Positions 1 through 5,537 of a stretch of DNA of 5,537 nucleotides are shown one piece after another. The translations under genes and the position numbers were made by a program. How positions within the stretch are numbered: the stretch's first letter is position 1; each line of letters begins with the position of its first letter. The notes beneath the pieces were generated by a model. The model searched no databases. It was given only the letters and a program-made list of their open reading frames with translations, and was not told where the DNA came from. The stretch comes from Deltaproteobacteria bacterium (GTDB taxonomy: Bacteria; Myxococcota; B64-G9). The stretch covers positions 1 to 5,537 of the forward strand of contig QMME01000292.1 in assembly GCA_003647095.1 (NCBI GenBank). The letters run 5' to 3'.

Positions 1-1
1 C

Positions 2-37
2 CGGGGACAGGCCCGCCGGCTTCGGGGACAGGCCCGC
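2..37. repeat. Two copies of a 15-bp direct repeat (CGGGGACAGGCCCGC)
   Basis: The 15-mer CGGGGACAGGCCCGC occurs at 2-16 and again, identically, at 23-37, giving a 21-bp period. In the frame of the downstream receptor gene the two copies read RGQARRL and RGQARTT, so the repeat is open and in frame with it but does not look like a signal peptide. Short repeats containing GGGGACAGGC resemble, from memory, repeats scattered through some deltaproteobacterial genomes; I cannot verify this here. The array starts at the window edge, so the number of copies to the left is unknown. Confidence 0.75.
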
Positions 38-43
38 ACGACC

Positions 44-2023
44 GTGGACGAGGGCGCCGAGGAGATTGTCATCACCGCCGAGCGCCCCCTCAGCGCCAGT
101 TCCGACCAGACAGTCAGGGGCCGGGATTTCGAGTATTTCCCCAGGCGCACCGCCTCCGACCTCATGCGCCTGGTGCCCGGGCTGCACGTCACCCAGCACA
201 CCGGGGGCGCCAAGGCGCACCAGTTCTTCCTGAGAGGCTTCGATGCCGAGCACGGGCAGGACCTCCGGGTCACCCTGGACGGCATTCCCCTGAACCAGCT
301 CTCCCACGTCCACGGGCAGGGATACCTCGACCTGCACTTCATCATACCCGAGGCCATCGAGCGGATTCACATGCTCAAGGGCCCCTACGACGCCGCCGAG
401 GGCAACCTGGCCACCGCCGGCAGCGTTCATTTTCACACCCGGGCCTGCCTGCCTCACAACCTCGAGGGGAAAGCCGTGGGGGGAATGTATGGAACGGCCG
501 GCCTGCTGGTATCCGGGTGCGCCCGGGAAGGACGGGCGACCACCTACCTGGCCCTGGAGGCCGACCATAGCGACGGCTTCACCCGACCCGGGCGCTTCAA
601 CGCCGCCCGCCTCATGCTGCACCGGCGCATGTGGCAGGCAAACGACTGGCGCCTGGACCTGCTCTGGGCCGGCTACCTGGCTCGCTCCCAGGCTTCCGAC
701 ACCCTGCCCAAGGACCTGATCGACGCCGGAGTCGTCGACCGTTTCGGCTCCCTCGATCCCAGCAACCGGGTGGACGCCGACAGGATGCTGGCCGGGGTCA
801 ACCTGCAGGGTCCGGCGGGCAACGGTCGCCTGACGGCGATCGCCTACTACGATTACTCGAATACCCGCATCTTCTCCAATTACACCTTCTTCTTCTTCGA
901 CCAGACCTACGGAGACCAGCTCGAGCAGTCGGACAGGCGCCATTACGGCGGGCTGGAACTGTCCTGGGAAAACAACAGCGACCTGGGCGGGTGGGGCCTG
1001 CTCAACAGCCGCCTCGGCCTGCAGTGGCGCTCCGACGTGGTCTGGCAGACCCAGGCGCGCACCGCCGCCCGCCAGCGGGTCGACACGCTCAACAACTACT
1101 ATTTCTGGGAACACAACCTGGGCCTGTACGCCCGCGAAATGCTGGCCAGCGGCGGCCGCTGGCGGCTGCTGGGAGGCCTGCGCTACGACCTGCAACTGGT
1201 CGACCTGAGCGGCACCCAGGACGTCCGCCAGTTCGACATCACCACCAACCAGACCGTGTACCACAACGACCTGCCCCGTACCGCCTTCACCCAGGCGCAC
1301 ATGGTAAGCCCGTCGCTCTCCGCCATCTACCAGATGACACCCGCCTGGAGCCTGTTTCTCAATTTCGGCCGGGGCCTGGTCACCCGCCCGGCCCGCGACC
1401 AGGCCGCCGAAGCCCACCTGGCCCCGGTCACCGTCACCGGTGCCGAGTGCGGCAGTCGCTACACCAGCCCCGCCGGTTCCCTGAGCCTGGCCGGTTCGCT
1501 GTGGTGGGCCTACAAGGACCACGAGTACGTATTCGACTCCGAGTTCGGCGGCAGCGTCGAGCGGGGACGCAGCCACCGGCTGGGCCTGGAGCTCGAACTG
1601 CGCTGGGCGCCGGTTCGCTGGGCCTGGCTGGCCACCGACCTGTTTGCCACCCTGACCCGCCTGCAGGAACCGCACGGTTGGCGCTCGATCCCCAATACTC
1701 CCTGGCTGCTGATGACCAACGTGGCGGGGGTGCAACACCCGGCCGGACTGGTGGCCAGCGTGCGCGGGCGCTTGCTGGGACCCCGCTATCACGACCTGGG
1801 TTTGAAATCGCCCGCCTATTACGTGGTGGACCTGGTGCTGGGCTGGCGCTGGCGGCGGGTGACGCTGTTGCTGACGGTGGAGAACCTGTTCGATACCACC
1901 TGGTACGACTCGGTGTTCGCCTACCCGGTGAGGGTGGCACCCGACGCCGAGGTGAACCAGGGGCTGCAGGTCACCCCGGGCACGCCCTTTTCCGCGCGAC
2001 TGGAACTCACGCTGCGAATCTGA
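44..2023 (+). CDS. TonB-dependent outer-membrane receptor (5' end incomplete or rearranged)
   Basis: This protein is predicted to be a 22-stranded outer-membrane barrel importing a ligand with energy from TonB-ExbBD. The TonB-box-like stretch EEIVITAER lies at residues 6-14. The plug domain spans about 22-133 and includes the family-typical LRGFDAEHGQDLRVTLDGIP, the segment SHVHGQGYLDLHFIIPE and the LKGPYDAAEGN segment. The barrel spans about 134-659, with a late GAECGSRY...GLELELRWAP segment and a final strand ARLELTLRI. That last strand ends in Ile, not the usual aromatic residue. The plug is unusually His-rich (H48, H52, H59, H70, H88, H90, H98, H109, H129, H131), which hints at a metal or metal-complex ligand, but this is only inference. 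GTG at 44 is the only start codon visible in this frame. No good ribosome site precedes it and no signal peptide follows. The frame stays open to the left edge through the direct repeats, so the true start is probably outside the window or has been replaced. It forms a likely operon with the lipoprotein 47 bp downstream. Confidence 0.93.
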   Translation: MDEGAEEIVITAERPLSASSDQTVRGRDFEYFPRRTASDLMRLVPGLHVTQHTGGAKAHQFFLRGFDAEHGQDLRVTLDGIPLNQLSHVHGQGYLDLHFIIPEAIERIHMLKGPYDAAEGNLATAGSVHFHTRACLPHNLEGKAVGGMYGTAGLLVSGCAREGRATTYLALEADHSDGFTRPGRFNAARLMLHRRMWQANDWRLDLLWAGYLARSQASDTLPKDLIDAGVVDRFGSLDPSNRVDADRMLAGVNLQGPAGNGRLTAIAYYDYSNTRIFSNYTFFFFDQTYGDQLEQSDRRHYGGLELSWENNSDLGGWGLLNSRLGLQWRSDVVWQTQARTAARQRVDTLNNYYFWEHNLGLYAREMLASGGRWRLLGGLRYDLQLVDLSGTQDVRQFDITTNQTVYHNDLPRTAFTQAHMVSPSLSAIYQMTPAWSLFLNFGRGLVTRPARDQAAEAHLAPVTVTGAECGSRYTSPAGSLSLAGSLWWAYKDHEYVFDSEFGGSVERGRSHRLGLELELRWAPVRWAWLATDLFATLTRLQEPHGWRSIPNTPWLLMTNVAGVQHPAGLVASVRGRLLGPRYHDLGLKSPAYYVVDLVLGWRWRRVTLLLTVENLFDTTWYDSVFAYPVRVAPDAEVNQGLQVTPGTPFSARLELTLRI

Positions 2024-2057
2024 ATCCGCAGTCGATTGCTACTGGCAACCATCTGGC

Positions 2058-2065
2058 AAAGGAGG
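2058..2065 (+). promoter_or_regulatory. Strong Shine-Dalgarno for the His-containing lipoprotein gene
   Basis: AAAGGAGG lies 5 nt before the ATG at 2071 and is close to a perfect anti-Shine-Dalgarno match. It fixes the start of this gene inside a reading frame that is open from far upstream (from about 631, within the receptor gene). The 47-bp gap between the receptor stop and this ATG shows no hairpin, consistent with co-transcription. Confidence 0.8.
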
Positions 2066-2070
2066 AAGGA

Positions 2071-2907
2071 ATGAAACTTCACGGATTATTGGCGATGGTG
2101 GCGCTGTTCCTCGGGGCCTGCGGCGGCATGGACGAGGCGGCGGTGGGCACGCTGGTGTTCAGCGCCAACGGCGAGGAGTTCGTGCGCAACGGATTCACCA
2201 GCGAGGACGGCTGGTCCATCCAGTTCCAGGCGGTCTATGTGAACGTGTACGGCCCCACGGCCTACCAGGTGGTCGAGGACCAGCAGCAATCCTTGACCCA
2301 GGCCGGCCTGCGCCACGGCGGCCACCCCCACGAGAACATTCCCGAAGGAAGCGCCCATGTCGCCCTGATGGGTGATTACTTTCTGCAACTGAAGCAACCG
2401 GCGTTCGAGGTGGGCCGGGCGGAGGACGCTCCCATCGGCAACTACAACCGCCTGGCCTTCACGGTGCGGCCCGCCCCGGACGAGTCACAGGGACTGGAGC
2501 AGGGCTTCACGGGGGTTTCGCTGGCCTTCCTGGGAACGGCGGAAAAGGAGGGTCGCAGCATCGGTTTCGACATCCGCTTCTCCGAAGAAATGGTCTACTA
2601 CGATTGCGGTCCCAACGGCGACGCCGGCGTACTGGCCGAGGGGGAGCAGGCCACGGCCGAGATGACCTTCCACGTGGACCACGTCTTCGGCGACAGCGAG
2701 GCCGGTTCACCCGATACCAGCGACGAAAGCTCGGTGAATTTCATGGCGGTCGGCTTCGGACCGTTCGCCGCACTGGCCCAGGACGACAGCCTGCAGATCG
2801 ACCAGCAACAACTCGGCCAGCTGATGAACGGCGCCACCTACCTGCAGCTCATCGACGCCGTGCGCACCATGGGCCACAGCGGCGAGGCCCACTGCCATCT
2901 GGACTGA
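2071..2907 (+). CDS. Predicted lipoprotein with paired histidines, partner of the TonB receptor; function unknown
   Basis: The 278-residue product begins with a lipoprotein signal peptide: K2, a hydrophobic core at about 5-14, then lipobox L14-G15-A16-C17. The mature part looks all-beta, starting GTLVFSANGEEFVRNGF followed by DGWSIQFQAVYVNVYG. This layout recalls small beta-rich deltaproteobacterial lipoproteins (DUF4382-like), but I cannot assign the family firmly. Candidate metal ligands cluster in three places: H82, H85, H87 and H96 (RHGGHPHENIPEGSAH); H201 and H204 in TFHVDHVFGD; and H269, H274, C275 and H276 at the C-terminus (GHSGEAHCHLD). From memory, the TFHxDHxFGD and GHxGExHC motifs recur in uncharacterised proteins encoded beside TonB receptors in Desulfuromonadales; this is unverified. 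Position and composition suggest an envelope-anchored ligand- or metal-binding protein working with the receptor. An acidic stretch at 208-220 may be a flexible or ion-binding loop. No catalytic motif is visible. The start is set by a strong ribosome site. Confidence 0.88.
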   Translation: MKLHGLLAMVALFLGACGGMDEAAVGTLVFSANGEEFVRNGFTSEDGWSIQFQAVYVNVYGPTAYQVVEDQQQSLTQAGLRHGGHPHENIPEGSAHVALMGDYFLQLKQPAFEVGRAEDAPIGNYNRLAFTVRPAPDESQGLEQGFTGVSLAFLGTAEKEGRSIGFDIRFSEEMVYYDCGPNGDAGVLAEGEQATAEMTFHVDHVFGDSEAGSPDTSDESSVNFMAVGFGPFAALAQDDSLQIDQQQLGQLMNGATYLQLIDAVRTMGHSGEAHCHLD

Positions 2908-2932
2908 CGACCGGCACCGCTCTCCCCCCAGC

Positions 2933-2951
2933 TGCGCCGTTCCCGGGCGCA
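2933..2951 (+). terminator. Short GC hairpin after the lipoprotein gene; doubtful terminator
   Basis: TGCGCC (2933-2938) pairs perfectly with GGCGCA (2946-2951) around a 7-nt loop, 25 nt after the stop codon. No T-tract follows (the next bases are ACCGAACG), so it is not a canonical intrinsic terminator. It could still pause transcription or protect the 3' end of the two-gene message. Confidence 0.25.
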
Positions 2952-2972
2952 ACCGAACGAGCCTCGCTCTAC

Positions 2973-3001
2973 TTGTCCCCCAAGCCACGGCATGCTAGGA
3001 T
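2973..3001 (+). promoter_or_regulatory. Candidate sigma70-type promoter for the Cys-rich repeat protein gene
   Basis: TTGTCC (2973-2978) and TAGGAT (2996-3001) each match 4 of 6 consensus positions and are separated by exactly 17 bp. They sit in the only relatively AT-rich patch of the 173-bp gap before the next gene, about 80 bp upstream of its ATG. The expected transcription start is around 3008. This is a pattern match only, in a group where promoter consensus is loosely defined. Confidence 0.35.
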
Positions 3002-3006
3002 TTTAC

Positions 3007-3023
3007 CAGTTAACGGGTTACTG
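3007..3023. promoter_or_regulatory. Imperfect inverted repeat next to the candidate promoter
   Basis: CAGTTAAC (3007-3014) and GTTACTG (3017-3023) form an inverted repeat with one unpaired T and a GG centre. It begins 6 bp after the candidate -10 box and would cover the expected transcription start. A regulator site or a 5' leader hairpin are both possible. It is short and imperfect, so it may be chance. Confidence 0.25.
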
Positions 3024-3067
3024 CCGTTGCTCGCCGGCCGCCCTGCCAGGACGCGGCCGCGGGCGGC

Positions 3068-3074
3068 AGGAGGG
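3068..3074 (+). promoter_or_regulatory. Ribosome-binding site of the Cys-rich repeat protein, possibly in a leader stem
   Basis: AGGAGGG lies 6 nt before the ATG at 3081 and selects that start within a frame open from 2604. GGCAGG (3065-3070), which overlaps this site, is the exact complement of CCTGCC (3042-3047). The loop between them contains the 10-bp palindrome CGCGGCCGCG (3052-3061). A leader hairpin could therefore partly hide the site, though competing GC-rich folds are likely. Confidence 0.6.
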
Positions 3075-3080
3075 CAGGTC

Positions 3081-4472
3081 ATGGGAAGACTGGCAACGTT
3101 GGCCGCCATCTCGGCGATGGTGGCTTCGTCAGTGCTGGGCGGCGGCTGCAGCAGCGACAAGATCGGCCCCGGTGGTTTCTGCGAATCGGACCAGGACTGT
3201 CAAGCCGGGTTGGTGTGCCGCGACAACATCTGCTCCGAACCCCAGCACAACGACTGCCAACCCCCTTGTGGTGACAACGAAACCTGTGTCAACGGCCAGT
3301 GCGTGCCCACCGGCAATCCCACCGACAAGGACGACGACGGCTACCTGGCCAAGCCCCAGGGCGACGACTGCGACGATTTCGACTACACCATACATCCCGA
3401 TGCCTACGAGTACTGCGACGGCCGGGACAACGACTGCGACGGCCAGACCGACGAAGACTGTCCACCCTGCAGCGATGGGGCCGTGCAGGACTGCGGAACC
3501 GACGTGGGCGAGTGCACCGCCGGGGTTCAGAGCTGCAGCGGCGGCACCTGGCAGCCCTGCAACGGCCAGGGACCGCAGGCGGAGACCTGCGACGACAAGG
3601 ACAACGACTGCGACGGGCTGACCGACGAGACCTGTCCCTGCAACGACGGGGATGAGCGTCCCTGCGGGCTGGACTCCCCCCCCTGCCAGCCGGGAGTGCA
3701 GACCTGCGAGCAGGGGGCCTGGAGCGGCTGTCGCAACGGCCAGCTGCCCTCGGCGGAAACCTGCGACGGCCAGGACAACGACTGCGACGGCTTCGTCGAC
3801 GAGGGTTTCGCCCTGGGAACCCCCTGCAGCGGCGAGGGCCAGTGCGGCGCGGGCACGGTGGAATGCGCCGCCGACTACGACATCCGCTGCAGCACCATGC
3901 CCGGCGGTTCCTCGGACCAGTCGAGTCCCGAAGAATGCGACCAGATCGACAACGACTGCGACGGCACCACCGACGAGGGACTGGAGAGCGACAACGCTCC
4001 CAATGATTGCCTGGTGGCGGAGGACCTGGGCGGCCTCCCCGACGACGGCTCCTCCCTGGTGGTCAGCGGCAACCTGTGGCCGCCCGGCGACGAGGACTGG
4101 TACAAGGTTATGGCCATCGACGAGCTGGAACAGGACGAGCTGCAGGACGGCTGCGACAACTTCCGTTTCCAGGTGCGCTTCCTGGTCAACCCCGGCGAGA
4201 AGATGAAGGTCGATGTCTACGCACAGTCCTGTGCCAACCCCACCGACCTGTGCATCGACGACACCGAGTACGAGCACTCCTATGCCGGCCACTTCCTCGA
4301 CGATCCCGACACCCCGGGCATGGGCCAGTGCCGCTGCACCACCTCTCCCCAGGACGGCCTGGCCACCTGCAGCAAGGAAGACAAGGTCTTTTTCCTACGC
4401 GTGCACGGCCCCAGCGGCCAGGATGCCACTTGCGAAAACTACCAGTTGTCCATCACCAACGGGGTTCCCTGA
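3081..4472 (+). CDS. Cys-rich MopE-like metal-binding repeat protein, predicted lipoprotein
   Basis: The 463-residue product starts with a signal peptide (R3, hydrophobic core about 5-19) ending VLGGGC. C23 would be lipidated, but the -3 residue is Gly rather than Leu, so the lipobox is weak. Residues 34-74 hold eight cysteines in a CxSDxDCxxGxVCxxxxC style. A MopE-like putative metal-binding motif spans 81-127: a Ca2+-type loop D82-x-D84-x-D86-G87-Y88, then GDDCDDFD (94-101), CDGRDNDCDG (112-121) and D124-E125. Three further DNDCDG cores follow at 174, 232 and 290, each preceded by an E-x-C-D segment. The units carry GVQxC, W and C residues typical of myxobacterial repeat proteins. Residues about 305-463 resemble a beta-sandwich of pre-peptidase C-terminal type, with GNLWPPGDEDWYKV at 330-343. 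I count 42 cysteines, so heavy disulphide bonding outside the cytoplasm is expected. Likely role: a surface or periplasmic metal- or Ca2+-binding structural or adhesive protein; the true ligand is unknown. It probably shares a transcript with the kelch gene 37 bp downstream. Confidence 0.9.
   Translation: MGRLATLAAISAMVASSVLGGGCSSDKIGPGGFCESDQDCQAGLVCRDNICSEPQHNDCQPPCGDNETCVNGQCVPTGNPTDKDDDGYLAKPQGDDCDDFDYTIHPDAYEYCDGRDNDCDGQTDEDCPPCSDGAVQDCGTDVGECTAGVQSCSGGTWQPCNGQGPQAETCDDKDNDCDGLTDETCPCNDGDERPCGLDSPPCQPGVQTCEQGAWSGCRNGQLPSAETCDGQDNDCDGFVDEGFALGTPCSGEGQCGAGTVECAADYDIRCSTMPGGSSDQSSPEECDQIDNDCDGTTDEGLESDNAPNDCLVAEDLGGLPDDGSSLVVSGNLWPPGDEDWYKVMAIDELEQDELQDGCDNFRFQVRFLVNPGEKMKVDVYAQSCANPTDLCIDDTEYEHSYAGHFLDDPDTPGMGQCRCTTSPQDGLATCSKEDKVFFLRVHGPSGQDATCENYQLSITNGVP
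3426..3964 (+). repeat. Four identical 17-bp cores at an exact 174-bp period inside the Cys-rich gene
   Basis: GACAACGACTGCGACGG occurs at 3426-3442, 3600-3616, 3774-3790 and 3948-3964, every interval being exactly 174 bp (58 codons). Each copy encodes DNDCDG. The sequence between the cores has diverged strongly, yet total unit length is unchanged. The third unit lacks the GVQxC/W pattern shared by the first two. These are coding repeats and not a mobile element. Confidence 0.9.
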
Positions 4473-4492
4473 CATGCGCTCGCGGGTTCCCC

Positions 4493-4500
4493 AGGTGGAG
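4493..4500 (+). promoter_or_regulatory. Ribosome-binding site deciding the kelch lipoprotein start
   Basis: AGGTGGAG lies 9 nt before the ATG at 4510. The in-frame ATG at 4474, one base after the upstream stop codon, has no comparable site. The site therefore favours 4510, which also gives a cleaner signal peptide. Confidence 0.55.
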
Positions 4501-4509
4501 ATCCAGCGA

Positions 4510-5537
4510 ATGACCAAGATCGTGCGCCACGCTCTAGCCATCATCATCCTGCTGTGCCTGCCGGCAGCCGGCTGCGGCCCCGGGCAAGCGGGCCTCAGCG
4601 TCAAGGTGCACCTGCCGCCCGCCGGCAAGCTGCCCGCCGGCCTGCGCGGGGAGCAGCCCCCGGGAAAGGGAGAGTTCCCCGCCGGCATCACCGATTTCCG
4701 GCTCTGCGTCTCCGCCGCCGACATGGCCAAGCCCCGCTGCGACCAGTTCAACAAGGCCGACTACCTCAGCCAGGGAAAGGCCCGCCTGGGCGGCATTCCC
4801 GCGGGCAGCAACCGCAAGGTGACCTTCCAGGGCTACGACTTCAAGGAGACCAGCGACGAGAAGGTCGTCTGGTGCGGCGAGGTCTCGGGGGTGGAGATCA
4901 ACAAGGATGCCACCACCCAGGTGGAGATGTTCGTCACCGCCTGCTCCAACTTCACCCTCACCCGCGGAGATCTGGAGCGGGCCCGGGCCTTCCACACCGC
5001 CACCAGGCTGCCCGACGGCCGGGTGCTGGTAACGGGAGGCTTCAACGTGGCCCTGGGCGGCCAGTTCTGTCCCGACGGCGACTGCCTGCGCCTGAGCGCC
5101 ACCGACAGCATCGAGATCTACGATCCCCGCCAGGGCACTTTCTCCTCTCCACCCGGGGCGGCGCTGTCCGTACCCCGGGCCCTGCATACCGCCACCCTGC
5201 TGCCCGACGGTCGCGTGCTGGTGGCCGGCGGCTGCCAGGAAGCCCTGTGGTACACCACCTTCAACCTGGCACGTACTCCCATCGAGGTGGCCAGCGACGG
5301 CTGGGGCAGCGCCGGGGCGACGGCCGATATCATCACCGTCAGTGGAGACAGCGTCAGCGTGCGAACGGTCTCCGGGGCCATGAGCAGTTCCCGGGCCCTG
5401 CACCGGGCCCTGGCCCTGCCCGACGGCGACGTGCTGCTGCTGGGAGGAATCGGCATCGGCAACCAGCCGCTGAACTCCCTCACCCGCTTCGTGACCGCCC
5501 AGGACTCCTTCGAAGACCAGGCCGTGCCCCTGCAGTC
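4510..5537 (+). CDS. Kelch-repeat lipoprotein, 3' end beyond the window
   Basis: The frame is open for 342 codons from 4510 to the right edge with no stop, so the gene is partial. The signal peptide has K3 and R6, a hydrophobic run at 8-17, and lipobox A19-A20-G21-C22. The alternative ATG at 4474 would add twelve polar residues in front of it. Residues about 26-145 look like a beta-sandwich, with GGIPAGSNRKVTFQGYD in the middle and four cysteines (C66, C77, C122, C145) that could pair. Three kelch blades follow: RAFHTATRLPDGRVLVTGG (159-177) with SIEIYDP (200-206); RALHTATLLPDGRVLVAGG (223-241); and RALHRALALPDGDVLLLGG (295-313). This predicts a beta-propeller, normally of five to seven blades, so several more should lie beyond the edge. 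C187/C192 and C242 sit in blade loops. The protein is expected to be membrane-anchored in the envelope and to bind protein or carbohydrate; its partner is unknown. It is probably co-transcribed with the Cys-rich gene 37 bp upstream. Confidence 0.9.
   Translation, partial: MTKIVRHALAIIILLCLPAAGCGPGQAGLSVKVHLPPAGKLPAGLRGEQPPGKGEFPAGITDFRLCVSAADMAKPRCDQFNKADYLSQGKARLGGIPAGSNRKVTFQGYDFKETSDEKVVWCGEVSGVEINKDATTQVEMFVTACSNFTLTRGDLERARAFHTATRLPDGRVLVTGGFNVALGGQFCPDGDCLRLSATDSIEIYDPRQGTFSSPPGAALSVPRALHTATLLPDGRVLVAGGCQEALWYTTFNLARTPIEVASDGWGSAGATADIITVSGDSVSVRTVSGAMSSSRALHRALALPDGDVLLLGGIGIGNQPLNSLTRFVTAQDSFEDQAVPLQ
4981..5448 (+). repeat. Three DNA-level kelch blade repeats
   Basis: The 60-bp segments at 4981-5040, 5173-5232 and 5389-5448 align without gaps and encode the R-A-x-H...LPDGxVLxxGG strand of successive blades. 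Shared DNA blocks include CGGGCC near the start and CTGCCCGACGG in the middle. The spacing is 192 and 216 bp, so inter-blade loops vary in length, unlike the fixed period in the upstream gene. Confidence 0.8.

Noticed and set aside
887..898. (TTC)4 run in the receptor gene as a phase-variation switch
   Set aside because: Four trinucleotide units encode F-F-F-F in frame. Loss or gain of a unit would not shift the frame, and the run is too short to be hypermutable.
631..2070. Open frame leading into the lipoprotein gene from inside the receptor gene
   Set aside because: It is Arg/Pro/Gly-rich out-of-frame translation of the receptor gene. The strong ribosome site and signal peptide place the real start at 2071.
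3052..3061. 10-bp palindrome CGCGGCCGCG as an operator
   Set aside because: A GC-only palindrome is expected by chance in DNA this GC-rich, and it lies in the leader and not at the promoter. Noted only as part of the possible leader hairpin.
2604..3080. Possible N-terminal extension of the Cys-rich protein
   Set aside because: The frame is open, but the upstream part is an Arg-rich out-of-frame reading of the lipoprotein gene and of the gap. A ribosome site and signal peptide support 3081.
3426..3964. Evenly spaced identical cores as a CRISPR-like array
   Set aside because: Cores are only 17 bp, the spacing is 174 bp, and the whole region is an in-frame coding repeat.
3129..4292. 387-codon open frame on the minus strand across the Cys-rich gene
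   Set aside because: Its translation is a monotonous Ala/Val/Gly-rich mirror of the DNDCDG repeats (repeated VAVVVLAVAG-like runs). It has no ribosome site or recognisable domain, and the + strand frame has clear motifs. It arises from GC-rich codon bias.
4474..4509. Earlier in-frame ATG for the kelch lipoprotein
   Set aside because: No ribosome site precedes it and it would put twelve polar residues before an otherwise well-formed lipoprotein signal. It remains possible by translational coupling, since the ATG begins one base after the upstream stop.
4534..5403. 289-codon minus-strand open frame across the kelch gene
   Set aside because: Composition is low-complexity Gly/Ala/Val/Gln without domains, and it lies opposite clear kelch blades on the + strand.

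Overview
This is a GC-rich window with four co-oriented protein-coding genes on the + strand and almost no spare DNA. The proteins suggest a Gram-negative bacterium of the Myxococcota or wider former Deltaproteobacteria. The evidence is an outer-membrane TonB-dependent receptor, three predicted lipoproteins, Cys-rich 'CDGxDNDCDGxxDE' repeats of the kind abundant in myxobacterial secreted proteins, and a kelch-repeat lipoprotein with 'LPDGRVLVxGG' blades. This taxonomic call is an inference from protein style; no marker gene is present.

Layout: (1) Positions 1-43 hold two copies of a 15-bp direct repeat with a 21-bp period, running straight into (2) a TonB-dependent receptor (44-2023). The receptor begins at its TonB box and plug with no visible signal peptide, so its 5' end is either outside the window or lost. 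(3) After 47 bp and a near-perfect Shine-Dalgarno comes a His-containing lipoprotein (2071-2907) of a family I cannot name with certainty. (4) A 173-bp gap (2908-3080) holds a short hairpin, a candidate sigma70-type promoter, an imperfect inverted repeat and a GC-rich leader. (5) A 463-residue Cys-rich predicted lipoprotein (3081-4472) carries one full MopE-like metal-binding motif and four DNDCDG cores spaced exactly 58 residues (174 bp) apart. (6) A kelch-repeat lipoprotein starts at 4510 (in-frame alternative 4474) and runs off the right edge.

How the genes may work together: genes 1 and 2 look like one transcription unit, an outer-membrane active transporter with a cell-envelope lipoprotein rich in paired histidines. 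The simplest hypothesis is capture and uptake of a metal ion or metal complex. Genes 3 and 4 look like a second unit encoding envelope or surface lipoproteins, one with predicted Ca2+- or metal-binding repeats and one with a predicted beta-propeller. Whether the two units are functionally linked cannot be decided from sequence alone. There is no tRNA, rRNA, CRISPR array or complete mobile element in the window.
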